DNA of 32,012 bases from Acidovorax sp. CF316 (GCF_000276605.1 NZ_AKJX01000204.1:1-32012), one strand, 5' to 3'; counted from the first letter of the stretch, positions 23,161 through 31,064 are shown. Notes: generated from the sequence alone by a model not told the origin. Made by a program: numbers and translations.

Positions 23161-23197
23161 AAAAAAATGGCCACCGGATTGCTCCGGCGGCCATTTC
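23161..23197 (-). terminator. Strong intrinsic terminator downstream of the 6S RNA gene
   Basis: On the minus strand a 12-bp stem (ATGGCCGCCGGA paired with TCCGGTGGCCAT, one G-U) is closed by a GCAA tetraloop and followed by seven T. It lies 8 nt after the 6S closing stem and stops transcription before the ankyrin gene. GNRA loop plus T7 make it the clearest terminator in the window. Confidence 0.88.
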
Positions 23198-23204
23198 AGG
23201 AATA

Positions 23205-23384
23205 GGTGTCTGCGGTATTTGCTACCGGACCCTCATCCTGAACCGGGGGTTCAGGTGGGCGAGGGCAGCCAGGTGTTGGGTTCATCTGACGCGAGATGAT
23301 CACGCTCCCCTGGCGATGTACCAAGCCCGTGCTCGTTGAGCATTGGTTCAAGGAAATATAAGACCCGGCGGCACCGCAGACACC
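23205..23384 (-). ncRNA. ssrS: 6S RNA
   Basis: A 180-nt transcript on the minus strand, directly downstream of zapA as in many proteobacteria. Its ends form a perfect 12-bp closing stem (GGTGTCTGCGGT at the 5' end, ACCGCAGACACC at the 3' end). Near the 3' side is the hairpin CCTGAACC-CCC-GGTTCAGG, the counterpart of the conserved hairpin in E. coli 6S RNA. The 5' side carries CCTTGAACC before the central bubble region. 6S RNA imitates an open promoter and sequesters sigma70 RNA polymerase in stationary phase. A promoter lies immediately upstream and a strong terminator downstream. Exact ends may differ by a few nucleotides. Confidence 0.9.
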
Positions 23385-23387
23385 TTC

Positions 23388-23416
23388 ATTGTAGGGGCTC
23401 CAAATGCCCCTGGCAG
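23388..23416 (-). promoter_or_regulatory. Promoter of the 6S RNA gene
   Basis: Minus strand: CTGCCA (23416-23411), 17-nt spacer, TACAAT (23393-23388). The -10 box is close to consensus and ends 3-7 nt before the RNA start. The spacer is itself an inverted repeat, GGGGC-N7-GCCCC (23394-23410), an unusual feature that could bind a regulator. Confidence 0.6.
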
Positions 23417-23481
23417 GTGTCGGTGATGTAAAGAAATCTCTGAGGTGTACGCCATTGATAGCGCACGGGCGTTCACGCCGT

Positions 23482-23898
23482 CTACAGCAGGCGCCCGTCT
23501 TCGCCGAGGGCCTGGTCCAGCCGCTGCACCAGGCTTTGCAGGCGCAGGGTCTCGTCCGCATCGGGGGGCAGCAGCGACTCCTGCACACCGCTGGCGCTGC
23601 GCCGCGGTGGCGGGGGCGGGATGTCGTCGCCCACCGCCACGGGGGTGGCCATGGGCACGGGGTGGGGGTGGTCGGCGGCGGCAGCCATGTCGGCGGCCTC
23701 GCGGTCGGCGATCTCGAAGGCGAGGTTCAGCGCGGCCAGCACCGCAATGCGCTCGCGGGCACGCACCTTGCCGGCATCGCGGATGCGCGTCATGGCGGTG
23801 TCCACGCGCTCCACGGCATCGAGCAGCCGGCTCTCGTGCCCCTCGGGGCAGCTGAGCAGGTAGCTTTGCTGCAGGATCTGCACCTCGATTTGCTTCAT
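23482..23898 (-). CDS. zapA: Cell division protein ZapA
   Basis: 138 residues from ATG 23898. The N-terminal domain matches ZapA: MKQIEVQILQQSYLLSCPEG, LLDAVERVDTAMTRIRDAGK and the R-E-R-IAVLAALNLAFEI helix. ZapA crosslinks FtsZ filaments at the division site. A proline-rich insertion (DDIPPPPPRRS, about 90-100) separates this from a C-terminal coiled-coil-like segment ending LGEDGRLL, making the protein longer than the ~109 residues of E. coli ZapA. The gene overlaps the upstream zapB-like gene by 4 nt and is followed by the 6S RNA gene. Confidence 0.92.
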   Translation of the reverse strand: MKQIEVQILQQSYLLSCPEGHESRLLDAVERVDTAMTRIRDAGKVRARERIAVLAALNLAFEIADREAADMAAAADHPHPVPMATPVAVGDDIPPPPPRRSASGVQESLLPPDADETLRLQSLVQRLDQALGEDGRLL

Positions 23899-24119
23899 GC
23901 GGCGTCTTTCGCGGGAGGGGCCTGGGGCAGGCGCTCGAGCAGGGCGTCCACGCGCGAGCGCGCAGCGCTCAGGCGGGATTTCAGGGAGTCGCGTTCCTGG
24001 GTGAGTGCGGCCACCTGCTCGGACAGCAGCGCGTTGGTGCGCTGCAGTTCGGCGTGGCGCACCAGGAGCCGCTCCACGCGCTCGGCGATCTGGTCGGTAG
24101 TCGATGGTGTTGTTGCCAT
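23895..24119 (-). CDS. ZapB-like / TIGR02449-type small coiled-coil protein
   Basis: 74 residues from ATG 24119, beginning MATTPSTTDQIAERVERLLV. Nearly the whole protein is a predicted coiled coil (heptads through RHAELQRTNALLSEQVAAL and RDSLKSRLSAARSRVDALL). Small coiled-coil proteins of this kind precede zapA in beta- and gammaproteobacteria and resemble ZapB, which binds ZapA at the division ring. The stop overlaps the zapA start in TGATG-like fashion, so the pair is translationally coupled. The name is by resemblance and position. Confidence 0.82.
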   Translation of the reverse strand: MATTPSTTDQIAERVERLLVRHAELQRTNALLSEQVAALTQERDSLKSRLSAARSRVDALLERLPQAPPAKDAA

Positions 24120-24129
24120 ACAGCCACCG

Positions 24130-24164
24130 ATTGTAGGACGGCGGGTTGTAAACGGTCGTAAAAT
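24130..24164. promoter_or_regulatory. Back-to-back -10 boxes for zapB-zapA and the B12 operon
   Basis: Minus strand TACAAT (24135-24130) would start transcription about 3-5 nt before the zapB-like ATG, giving an almost leaderless mRNA. Plus strand TAAAAT (24159-24164) would start transcription near 24171, exactly where the riboswitch begins. Neither has a convincing -35 box at 17 nt. Confidence 0.45.
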
Positions 24165-24170
24165 CACCGG

Positions 24171-24385
24171 GTTGGTGCTCGCGGTGTGGTTCACATGCTG
24201 CAGTTCAACGGGAAGCAGGGAGGTGGCGCCAAACATGGCGCGCCGAGCCTGCGCTGCCCCCGCAACGGTCAGCGGACGAATCGGTTTCGATTCCCTTTTC
24301 AACCACATGCCACTGGATGCCTTGAACAAGCACCTGGGAAGGCGTTGAAGAGCGTTCCGCCAGCCCGGATACCGGCCAACACGGT
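24171..24385 (+). promoter_or_regulatory. Cobalamin (AdoCbl) riboswitch
   Basis: The conserved blocks of the B12 aptamer appear in order: a GTTGGTGCTC start (24171), AACGGGAAGCAGGG (24207-24220), GCGCTGCCCCCGCAACGGTC (24251-24270), GCCACTGG (24309-24316), CCTGGGAAGGCG (24333-24344) and the B12 box AGCCCGGATACCGGCC (24362-24377). The aptamer binds adenosylcobalamin and lowers expression of downstream uptake and synthesis genes when B12 is plentiful. It stands about 100 nt before btuB and thus controls the whole B12 operon. Confidence 0.95.
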
Positions 24386-24396
24386 GGCTGCGCGCG

Positions 24397-24462
24397 CCCT
24401 TGCAAGGGGGTGTCTGCAGCCGTATCACCCATTTCGCTGGCGGGAGGCCGGCACGGGTTTTT
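24397..24462 (+). terminator. Candidate expression platform of the B12 riboswitch
   Basis: ACCC (24427-24430) plus GCTGGC (24436-24441) can pair with GCCGGC (24447-24452) plus GGGT (24455-24458), giving a two-part stem followed at once by TTTTT (24458-24462), like an intrinsic terminator. GGGTG (24408-24412) could pair with CACCC (24426-24430) instead and break it. GGGTG's last-used G overlaps a perfect palindrome, CCCTTG-CAAGGG (24397-24408). This would allow transcriptional control. The loop also holds GGGAG, so translational control is possible too. Confidence 0.5.
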
Positions 24463-24482
24463 GCTTGCCGATGATTCGCCCC

Positions 24483-26363
24483 ATGAAGCTCCGTACCCCC
24501 CGTGCGCGCATTGCTGCGTCCCTGTGCCTGCGCCCTGCGCTGGTGTCCCTGGCCGTGCTCGGCGCCTGCGCCGTCCAGGCACAGCAGAGCGACAGCGCTG
24601 GCGCCCCCGTGCTGCTGGCGCAGAACCTGCGCGCACCCTCGCTGGCCGAGACCGTGGTGACCGCCACGCGCACGCCGCAGCCCCTGTCCGACCTGGTGGC
24701 CGACGTGACCGTGGTCGACCGCGAGACCATCGAGACCAGCGGTGCCACGGGCCTCGCCGACGTGCTGGCGCGCGTACCCGCCATCGAGATCTCGCGCAAC
24801 GGCGGGCCCGGCACCACCACCGGCGTGTTCCTGCGCGGTGCGGAGTCGCGCTTCACGGCCGTCTACATCGACGGCGTGCGCATGGACTCGCAGTCCACCG
24901 GCGGCGCCGCGTGGGAATCGATCCCGCTGGCGCAGATCGACCGCGTCGAAGTGCTGCGCGGCCCGGCCGGTGCGGTCTACGGCTCCGACGCCATGGGCGG
25001 CGTGGTGCAGATCTTCACCAAGCGCGGCGAGCAGGGCGTGGCACCCTACGTGGGCATCGGCTTTGGCAACCAGGGCACGCGCAAGGCCGAGGCCGGCGTG
25101 AGCGGCGCCAATGGCACGCTCGACTACGCCTTCGGCATCGCGCGCGAAGAGAGCAAGGGCTTCAACGCGCGCACCGTGGCCACGCAGAACCCCGACCGCG
25201 ACGGCTACGAGAGCACCTCGGCCAGCGCCCGCGTGGGCCTGCAGATCAATGCCACGCACCGGCTCGAAGGCACGCTGCTCGTGAACGACCTGGACAGCGG
25301 CTACGACAGCGGCCTGGGCCGGGACGACCGCAACCAGCACAAGCTGCACGCGCTGGGCCTGAACTGGCAGGCGCAGTGGACGCCGCAGTACAAGACGCGC
25401 GTGCAGATCACCGATTCGCGCGACGAGTACCAGACCACGCCTTCCTTCTACCTGACCGAGACGCGCCTGCGCGGCTACCTGTTCCAGAACGAGTGGCGCC
25501 AGGGCCCGCACCTGGTGACGGCCGCGCTGGAGCGCCGCGAAGACCGGCTGGAAAACGCCCTCATCGATCGCAAGCGTTCGCAGGATGCACTGGCCCTGGG
25601 CTATGGCTACACCGCCGGTGCCCACACGCTGCAGGCCAATGTGCGCCACGACTCGGACAGCGAGTTCGGCGGCAAGGGCACGGGCAGCCTGGCCTATGGC
25701 TACACCTTCGCGCCGCAGTGGCGTGCCACGGCCTCGGTGGGCACCGCCTTTCGCGCGCCCACGCTGTACCACCGCTTCAGCGAATACGGCACGGGCCGCC
25801 TGAATCCCGAGAGCAGCCGCAATGCCGAACTGGGCCTGCGCTGGGCACAGGCATCGAGCAGCTTCTCGGTGACGGCCTACCGCAACCGCGTGCAGGACCT
25901 GATCGTCTTCGGACCCGCCGGTCCCTGCCCATCGACCCAGGGCTGCTATGCCAACGTCGCGCGCGCCGAGTACAAGGGCGTGACCTTCGCGGGCTCCCAC
26001 CGCCTGGGCAGCGTGCAACTGCGCGGCTCGCTGGACGTGCAGAACCCGCGCGACCTGGATACCGGCAAGATGCTGGCGCGCCGCTCCAAGCACCACGGCA
26101 CCCTGGGTGCCGACACGCAACTGGCGGGCTGGACGGTGGGCGCCGAAGTGCAGGCTTCGGGCCGCCGCTTCGACAACGCCACCAACACGCTCAACCTGGG
26201 CGGCTATGCCCTGGTCAACCTGTACGCCAGCACGCGCATCGCGCGCGACTTCACGCTGGTCGCGCGCCTCGACAACGCGGCCGACAAGCAGTACGAGCTG
26301 GCCCGCACCTACGCCACGCCAGGCCGTGTGGCCTATGTCGGCGTGAAGTGGGCACCGCATTGA
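24483..26363 (+). CDS. btuB: TonB-dependent vitamin B12 receptor BtuB
   Basis: 626 residues from ATG 24483; an in-frame ATG at 24471 would add four, and neither has a strong ribosome site. A signal peptide is cut near residue 33 (CAVQAQ). A TonB box, ETVVTATR (56-63), starts the plug domain, which contains VFLRGAESRFTAVYIDGVRM and the EVLRGPAGAVYGSDAMGGVV segment. The rest is a 22-strand outer-membrane barrel ending in YVGVKWAPH. Length is close to E. coli BtuB (614). It imports cobalamin across the outer membrane using TonB energy. The riboswitch upstream and the B12 genes downstream make the vitamin assignment firm. Confidence 0.94.
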   Translation: MKLRTPRARIAASLCLRPALVSLAVLGACAVQAQQSDSAGAPVLLAQNLRAPSLAETVVTATRTPQPLSDLVADVTVVDRETIETSGATGLADVLARVPAIEISRNGGPGTTTGVFLRGAESRFTAVYIDGVRMDSQSTGGAAWESIPLAQIDRVEVLRGPAGAVYGSDAMGGVVQIFTKRGEQGVAPYVGIGFGNQGTRKAEAGVSGANGTLDYAFGIAREESKGFNARTVATQNPDRDGYESTSASARVGLQINATHRLEGTLLVNDLDSGYDSGLGRDDRNQHKLHALGLNWQAQWTPQYKTRVQITDSRDEYQTTPSFYLTETRLRGYLFQNEWRQGPHLVTAALERREDRLENALIDRKRSQDALALGYGYTAGAHTLQANVRHDSDSEFGGKGTGSLAYGYTFAPQWRATASVGTAFRAPTLYHRFSEYGTGRLNPESSRNAELGLRWAQASSSFSVTAYRNRVQDLIVFGPAGPCPSTQGCYANVARAEYKGVTFAGSHRLGSVQLRGSLDVQNPRDLDTGKMLARRSKHHGTLGADTQLAGWTVGAEVQASGRRFDNATNTLNLGGYALVNLYASTRIARDFTLVARLDNAADKQYELARTYATPGRVAYVGVKWAPH

Positions 26364-26403
26364 GCCGAGATCAACGAGAGAGGGTAGGGGAGTAGCAAGA
26401 AGA

Positions 26404-27771
26404 ATGGTCACCCCGGCACGCTGTCCGGCGATATTGATCGCCGCCCCGGCATCGGGCCAGGGCAAGACCACCGTCACCGCAGCCCTGGCGCGCCTGCACG
26501 CGCGCCAGGGCCGGCGGGTGCGGGTGTTCAAGTGCGGGCCGGACTTCCTCGACCCGCACTGGCACCAGCTTGCCAGCGGCGCACCCGTGCACCAGCTCGA
26601 CCTGTGGATGAACGGCGAGGCCGACTGCGCGCAACGCCTGCACGAGGCTGCGCGTGAGAGCGACCTGCTTCTGATCGAAGGCGTCATGGGCCTGTTCGAC
26701 GGCACGCCGAGCGCGGCCGACCTGGCCCAGCGCTTTGGCGTACCCGTGCTTGCCGTGGTCGATGCCTCGGCCATGGCCGGCACCTTCGGTGCGCTGGCCT
26801 TCGGCCTGCGCCACTACCGCGCGGGCCTGCCCTGGGCCGGTGTGCTGGCCAACCGCGTGGGATCGGAGCGCCATGCGCAGATGCTGCGCGATGGCCTGCA
26901 GGACGCGGACGATTGGCTGGGCGCGCTGGTGCGTGTGGCGCCCGGCGATGTCGCCAGCAAGGCATCGGCGCCGCTGTTGCCGGAGCGCCACCTGGGCCTG
27001 GTGGTGGCGCACGAACTGCACGATGCCATGCAGCGCCTGGACGCCGCGGCCGATGCGCTGGCCGCCACGCCGCTCGGGCAGATGGGCCTGGACGGCCTGC
27101 AGCGCTGGGCGGTGGATTTCCCGGTGCCCGCGCCGGCCGCCCCCGTGGCGCCGCTGCTCGCCGGCCGTACCGTGGCCGTGGGCCGCGACGAGGCCTTCTG
27201 CTTCCTCTACAGCGCCAACCTGCAGTGCCTCGCGCAGATGGGCGCCCAGGTGGTGTTCTTCTCGCCCCTGCACGATGCAGCGCTGCCCGCCTGCGACGCC
27301 GTGTGGCTGCCGGGCGGCTACCCCGAACTGCATGCCGCACGCATAGCGGCCAACACCGCCATGCAGGCCAGCCTGCGCGCGCATGTGGCGGCCGGCAAGC
27401 CGCTGTGGGCAGAATGCGGCGGCATGATGGCCCTGTTCGAGTCCATCACCCTGGCCGATGGCACCGAGCAAGCGCTGTGGGGCCTGCTGCCGGGCCGCGT
27501 GGCCATGCACAAGCGCCTGGCGGCGCTGGGTCCGCAGCACCTCACTGTGGCGGGCCACACGCTGCGCGGCCATACCTTCCACTACTCCACCGCGCAGAGC
27601 ACGGCGCCCGTGGTGGGGCGCACCGCGCGTCCAGAGGCGCAGCCCGCACCCGATGCCGGCGAGGCCCTGTACCGCCATGGCAGCATCCACGCGAGCTATT
27701 TCCACGCCTGGTTCGCGTCCGCACCCCTGGCCGCAGCGCACCTGCTGGGCGGGGAGGGGGTGGCGCCATGA
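26404..27771 (+). CDS. cbiA: Cobyrinate a,c-diamide synthase
   Basis: 455 residues from ATG 26404, with AGGGGAG upstream. The N-terminal ATP-binding domain has a P-loop-like APASGQGKTT (14-23) and the KCGPDFLDP and EGVMGLFDG motifs of CobB/CbiA. The C-terminal class I glutamine amidotransferase domain has WLPGGYPELHA and the catalytic cysteine C338 in AECGG; histidines near GSIHASYFHAWF complete the site. It amidates the a and c side chains of cobyrinate using glutamine. It begins 40 nt after btuB and ends in an ATGA overlap with cobU. Also called cobB in the aerobic pathway nomenclature. Confidence 0.93.
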   Translation: MVTPARCPAILIAAPASGQGKTTVTAALARLHARQGRRVRVFKCGPDFLDPHWHQLASGAPVHQLDLWMNGEADCAQRLHEAARESDLLLIEGVMGLFDGTPSAADLAQRFGVPVLAVVDASAMAGTFGALAFGLRHYRAGLPWAGVLANRVGSERHAQMLRDGLQDADDWLGALVRVAPGDVASKASAPLLPERHLGLVVAHELHDAMQRLDAAADALAATPLGQMGLDGLQRWAVDFPVPAPAAPVAPLLAGRTVAVGRDEAFCFLYSANLQCLAQMGAQVVFFSPLHDAALPACDAVWLPGGYPELHAARIAANTAMQASLRAHVAAGKPLWAECGGMMALFESITLADGTEQALWGLLPGRVAMHKRLAALGPQHLTVAGHTLRGHTFHYSTAQSTAPVVGRTARPEAQPAPDAGEALYRHGSIHASYFHAWFASAPLAAAHLLGGEGVAP

Positions 27772-28367
27772 ACAGCAAGGCCATCACCACCGAACTCATC
27801 CTGGGCGGGCAAAAGAGCGGCAAGTCGCGCCGCGCAGAGCTGCTTGCGCGCGACTGGCTGGCGCAATCGCCCGCGCACGCTGCCGTGCTCGTCGCCACCG
27901 GCCAGCCCTGGGACGACGAGATGCGCCAGCGCATCGCCCGCCACCAGCGCGACCGCGCCGAGCGCGTTCCTGGCCTGGCCACGCTGGAGGAGCCGCGCGA
28001 CCTGGCTGCCGCACTGCGCGACCACAGCAGCGCCAGCACCCTGGTGGTGGTCGACTGCCTGACCCTGTGGCTCACCAACTGGACCCTGCCGGTCGGTGCC
28101 GAGGACATGGGGGCGCCCGAGCGCGAAGCCCTGGCACGCGGCTGGGCCGCGCAGTGCCAGGCTTTCCTCACCGCATTGCAGCAGGCCCGCGGCCCCATTG
28201 TTCTGGTGGGCAACGAAATCGGCCTGGGGGTCATCCCCCTGGGGCGCGAGGTGCGCGCCTTCGTCGATGCACTGGGCGCCCTCAACCAGCAGGTGGCGCA
28301 GGTGTGCCCGCGCGTGACCCTGATGGCGGCCGGGCTGCCCCTGACCCTGAAAGATTCGCCTCCATGA
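27768..28367 (+). CDS. cobU: Adenosylcobinamide kinase / adenosylcobinamide-phosphate guanylyltransferase
   Basis: 199 residues from ATG 27768, with GGGAGGGGG upstream. The P-loop GGQKSGKS (13-20) replaces the commoner GGxRSGKS. RIARHQRDRAERVPGL contains the histidine region that carries GMP in CobU, followed by VVDCLTLWLTN and GNEIGLGVIPLGREVRAF. It phosphorylates adenosylcobinamide and adds GMP, activating it for attachment of the lower ligand, so it serves both salvage and synthesis. Start and stop overlap neighbours by 4 nt on both sides. Known as cobP in Pseudomonas. Confidence 0.93.
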   Translation: MNSKAITTELILGGQKSGKSRRAELLARDWLAQSPAHAAVLVATGQPWDDEMRQRIARHQRDRAERVPGLATLEEPRDLAAALRDHSSASTLVVVDCLTLWLTNWTLPVGAEDMGAPEREALARGWAAQCQAFLTALQQARGPIVLVGNEIGLGVIPLGREVRAFVDALGALNQQVAQVCPRVTLMAAGLPLTLKDSPP

Positions 28368-29263
28368 CCCCCACCCCTGTGCGCCGCATCCTCTGGGTGA
28401 TCGCCATCATCGTGGTGCTGGGCCTGCTCATGGCCGGGCTGGCGCAGGCACAGCCGGTGCAGGTCAAGGACGACCGGGGCCGCCTGGTCACGCTGCCCCA
28501 GCCGCCGCAGCGCATCGTCTCGCTGCTGCCCTCGCTGACCGAGAGCGTCTGCGAGCTCGACCAGTGCCACCGCCTGGTGGGCGTGGACCGCTATTCCAAC
28601 TGGCCCGAGTCGGTGGCCAAACTGCCCAAGCTGGGCGGTGGCATCGATCCGAGCATCGAGGCCATCGTGGCCGTGAAGCCCGACGTGGTGCTGCTGGCCA
28701 TGAGCTCTCGCGCCAGCGAGCGGCTCGAGGCCCTGGGCCTCAAGGTCGTGGTGCTGGAGCCTAAGACCCATGCCGACGTGCGCCGTGTGCTCGGCGTGGT
28801 GGGCCAGGTGCTGGGCGTGCCCCAGGCCGAGGGCGCCGACCGCCTGTGGCGCGTGATCGACGCGGCCGTGCAGGCGGCGGCCCAGTCGCTGCCGCCCAAG
28901 GCGCGCAATGTGCGCGTGTACTTCGAGGTGAGCCGCGGGCCGTATGCGGCCAGCGAGGCCTCGTTCATCGGCGAATCGCTGGCGCGCCTGGGTGTGCGCA
29001 ACGTGGTGCCGGCCTCGCTCGGCCCTTTCCCGCGCCTGAACCCCGAGTACGTGGTGCGCGCCAACCCCGACGTGCTGATGATTGGCAACAGCAGCATGCA
29101 GGCCATGGTGCCGTACCCGGGCTGGTCCACGATCCGCGCCGTGCGCGAGAACCGCGTTTGCGTGTTCGGCCCCGGCGATGCCGAAGTGGTGGTGCGCCCC
29201 GGCCCGCGCATGGCCGAGGCAGCGCGCCTCATGGCGCGCTGCCTGACCGAGAAAGCCCGATGA
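28364..29263 (+). CDS. btuF: Cobalamin ABC transporter substrate-binding protein (BtuF-like)
   Basis: 299 residues from ATG 28364. A long hydrophobic N-terminus (about 9-28) is a signal peptide or anchor ending AQAQ. Type III periplasmic binding protein motifs follow: PPQRIVSLLPSLTESVCEL, VGVDRYSNWPESV, KPDVVLLAM, and the C-terminal YPGWSTIRAVRENRVCVF. The two lobes are linked by one long helix in this family. It delivers B12 to the BtuC/BtuD transporter encoded immediately downstream. 4-nt overlaps on both sides. Confidence 0.9.
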   Translation: MTPTPVRRILWVIAIIVVLGLLMAGLAQAQPVQVKDDRGRLVTLPQPPQRIVSLLPSLTESVCELDQCHRLVGVDRYSNWPESVAKLPKLGGGIDPSIEAIVAVKPDVVLLAMSSRASERLEALGLKVVVLEPKTHADVRRVLGVVGQVLGVPQAEGADRLWRVIDAAVQAAAQSLPPKARNVRVYFEVSRGPYAASEASFIGESLARLGVRNVVPASLGPFPRLNPEYVVRANPDVLMIGNSSMQAMVPYPGWSTIRAVRENRVCVFGPGDAEVVVRPGPRMAEAARLMARCLTEKAR

Positions 29264-30294
29264 CTGCAGGTCCGGCACCGATCCCCACTGCCGCCGGCCG
29301 GCGCCGCGCCGCCTGGTGCGCGCTGTGGCTGGGCCTGGCCAGCGTGCTGCTGCTGGTGCTGGGCACCGCCGTGGGCAGCACCGGGCTGGAGAGCCTGGTG
29401 CACATGGGCGACGACCCCGTGGCGCGCCAGATCGTGTGGGACATCCGCCTGCCGCGCACGCTGGGCGCGTGGCTGGCCGGCGCGCTGCTGGGCCTGGCGG
29501 GCGCCGTGGCGCAGGGCCTGTTTCGCAACCCGCTGGCCGACCCCTACCTGCTGGGCAGCGCCTCGGGCGCGGCGCTGGGCGGCGCGGTGGCCATGGCCAT
29601 GTTCGGCGTGTCGCCCGTGGCCGCGCAGTGGATCGCGCGCATCGGCATCACCGGCATGGCCTTCCTCGGCGCCGCCGGGGCCGTGGTGCTCACGCTGCTG
29701 CTGGCCAAGGGCGTGCAGCACACGCTGCGCCTGCTGCTGGCCGGTGTCATCGTGGGCGTGGTGCTGGGTGCCCTGCGCGACCTGGTGGAGCTGGCTTCGC
29801 CCGACATTTTGCAGGCCATGCAGGCCTTCATCCTGGGCAGCACGGCCTTCGTCGGCTGGATCGCCTGCACCCTGATGGGCGCCGCCTGGGCCCTGTGCGC
29901 ACTGCTGGCCTGGGTGCTGGCGCGCGCGCTCGACGGCCTGACGCTGGGTGAGTCCACCGCCGCCAGCCTGGGCCTGCCGCTCGGCCCCATGCGCGCCGGC
30001 CTGGTGGCAGCCATGGCGCTGGCCACCGGCACCGCCGTGGCGCAGACCGGGCTGATCGCCTTTGTCGGCCTGGCCGCGCCGCACCTGGTGCGATCGATGG
30101 TGCGTGTGACGCACGAGCGGCACATCCTCTTGTCCAGCCTGATGGGCGCGGTGCTGCTGCTGGCCGCCGACATCCTGGCGCGCTGGATGCTGGCACCGCA
30201 AGAGCTGCCCGTGGGCGTGCTCACCGCGGCGCTGGGCGGCACCTACCTGCTGTGGCTGATGCACCGGCGCACCGCGCATGGGGGTGGCCTGTGA
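29260..30294 (+). CDS. btuC: Cobalamin ABC transporter permease (BtuC-like, FecCD family)
   Basis: 344 residues from ATG 29260, about ten hydrophobic segments. Family motifs: RLPRTLGAWLAGALLGLAGA, FRNPLADPYLLGSASGAALG, and the coupling region GLAAPHLVRSMVRVTHERH, with GADILAR-like AADILARWMLAP near the end. It forms the membrane channel for B12 with BtuD. The start codon overlaps the btuF stop, and its own stop overlaps the GTG start of btuD. Confidence 0.92.
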   Translation: MTAGPAPIPTAAGRRRAAWCALWLGLASVLLLVLGTAVGSTGLESLVHMGDDPVARQIVWDIRLPRTLGAWLAGALLGLAGAVAQGLFRNPLADPYLLGSASGAALGGAVAMAMFGVSPVAAQWIARIGITGMAFLGAAGAVVLTLLLAKGVQHTLRLLLAGVIVGVVLGALRDLVELASPDILQAMQAFILGSTAFVGWIACTLMGAAWALCALLAWVLARALDGLTLGESTAASLGLPLGPMRAGLVAAMALATGTAVAQTGLIAFVGLAAPHLVRSMVRVTHERHILLSSLMGAVLLLAADILARWMLAPQELPVGVLTAALGGTYLLWLMHRRTAHGGGL

Positions 30295-31064
30295 AGGGGA
30301 TTGCGCTGAGCGCCCACCACATCACCGCGCGTGTCGGCGGTGCCGAGGTGCTGCACGGCATCGACCTGCACCTGCCCGCCGGCCGCTGGACCAGCATCGT
30401 CGGGCCCAATGGCGCGGGCAAGTCCACCTTGCTCAAGGTGCTGGCCGGCCTGCTGCCGCGCCACCAGGTCGATGGCCAGGTGGCCCTGCTCGGCCGCATG
30501 CTCACCCAGGTGCCGGCGCGCGAGCGCGCGCGCCAGCTGTCCTGGCTGGGGCAGAACGAGGGCTCGGCCGACGACCTGACCAGTTACGACGTGGCCATGC
30601 TAGGCCGCCTGCCGCACCAGCCCTGGCTGGCCCCGCCATCCGCTGCCGACCATGCCGCCGTGGAGCAGGCCCTGCGCACCACGCAGGCCTGGGACTGGCG
30701 CGACCGCCCCTTGTCGCAGCTGTCGGGCGGCGAGCGCCAGCGTGTGCTGCTGGCCCGCGCCCTGGCCGTGCAGGCAACGGTGCTGCTGATGGACGAACCC
30801 CTGGCCAACCTCGATCCCCCGCACCAGACCGACTGGCTGCACACCGTGCGCGCCTTGGTGGCCGGCGGTGCCACGGTGGTCAGCGTGCTGCACGAGGTAT
30901 CGCTGGCCCTGCATGCCGACGATCTGGTGGTGATGGCCAAGGGCCGTGTCACGCACCAGGGCGGCTGCAATGAGGCGGTCACGCACCGCGCGCTGGAGGC
31001 GGTGTTCGACCACCGCATCGCGGTGCACGAACTGCTCGGGCAGTGGGTGGCCTTGCCGCGCTGA
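30291..31064 (+). CDS. btuD: Cobalamin ABC transporter ATP-binding protein (BtuD-like)
   Basis: 257 residues from GTG 30291, chosen because it makes a GTGA overlap with btuC like the previous junctions; ATG 30252 would add 13 residues inside btuC. Walker A is GPNGAGKST (38-46), the signature LSGGE (144-148), Walker B LLMDEP (165-170) and the switch histidine H201 (VLHEVSLAL). It powers B12 import through BtuC. The absence of other ATPase genes in the window means it may also be the only candidate energy unit near the CbiM-like permease, although ECF systems use a different ATPase (CbiO). Confidence 0.92.
   Translation: MKGIALSAHHITARVGGAEVLHGIDLHLPAGRWTSIVGPNGAGKSTLLKVLAGLLPRHQVDGQVALLGRMLTQVPARERARQLSWLGQNEGSADDLTSYDVAMLGRLPHQPWLAPPSAADHAAVEQALRTTQAWDWRDRPLSQLSGGERQRVLLARALAVQATVLLMDEPLANLDPPHQTDWLHTVRALVAGGATVVSVLHEVSLALHADDLVVMAKGRVTHQGGCNEAVTHRALEAVFDHRIAVHELLGQWVALPR

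Noticed and set aside
23430..23470. Plus-strand stretch AAATCTCTGAGGTGTACGCC resembling the 5' end of E. coli 6S RNA
   Set aside because: No matching 3' strand or promoter. The minus-strand RNA at 23205-23384 has the closing stem, conserved hairpin, promoter and terminator.
26371..29278. Long antisense frames under cbiA, cobU and btuF
   Set aside because: Shadows of well-recognised B12 genes; composition typical of the complementary strand.
30252..30290. ATG 30252 as btuD start
   Set aside because: It would overlap btuC by 43 nt; GTG 30291 gives the 4-nt overlap seen at every other junction and the usual N-terminus.
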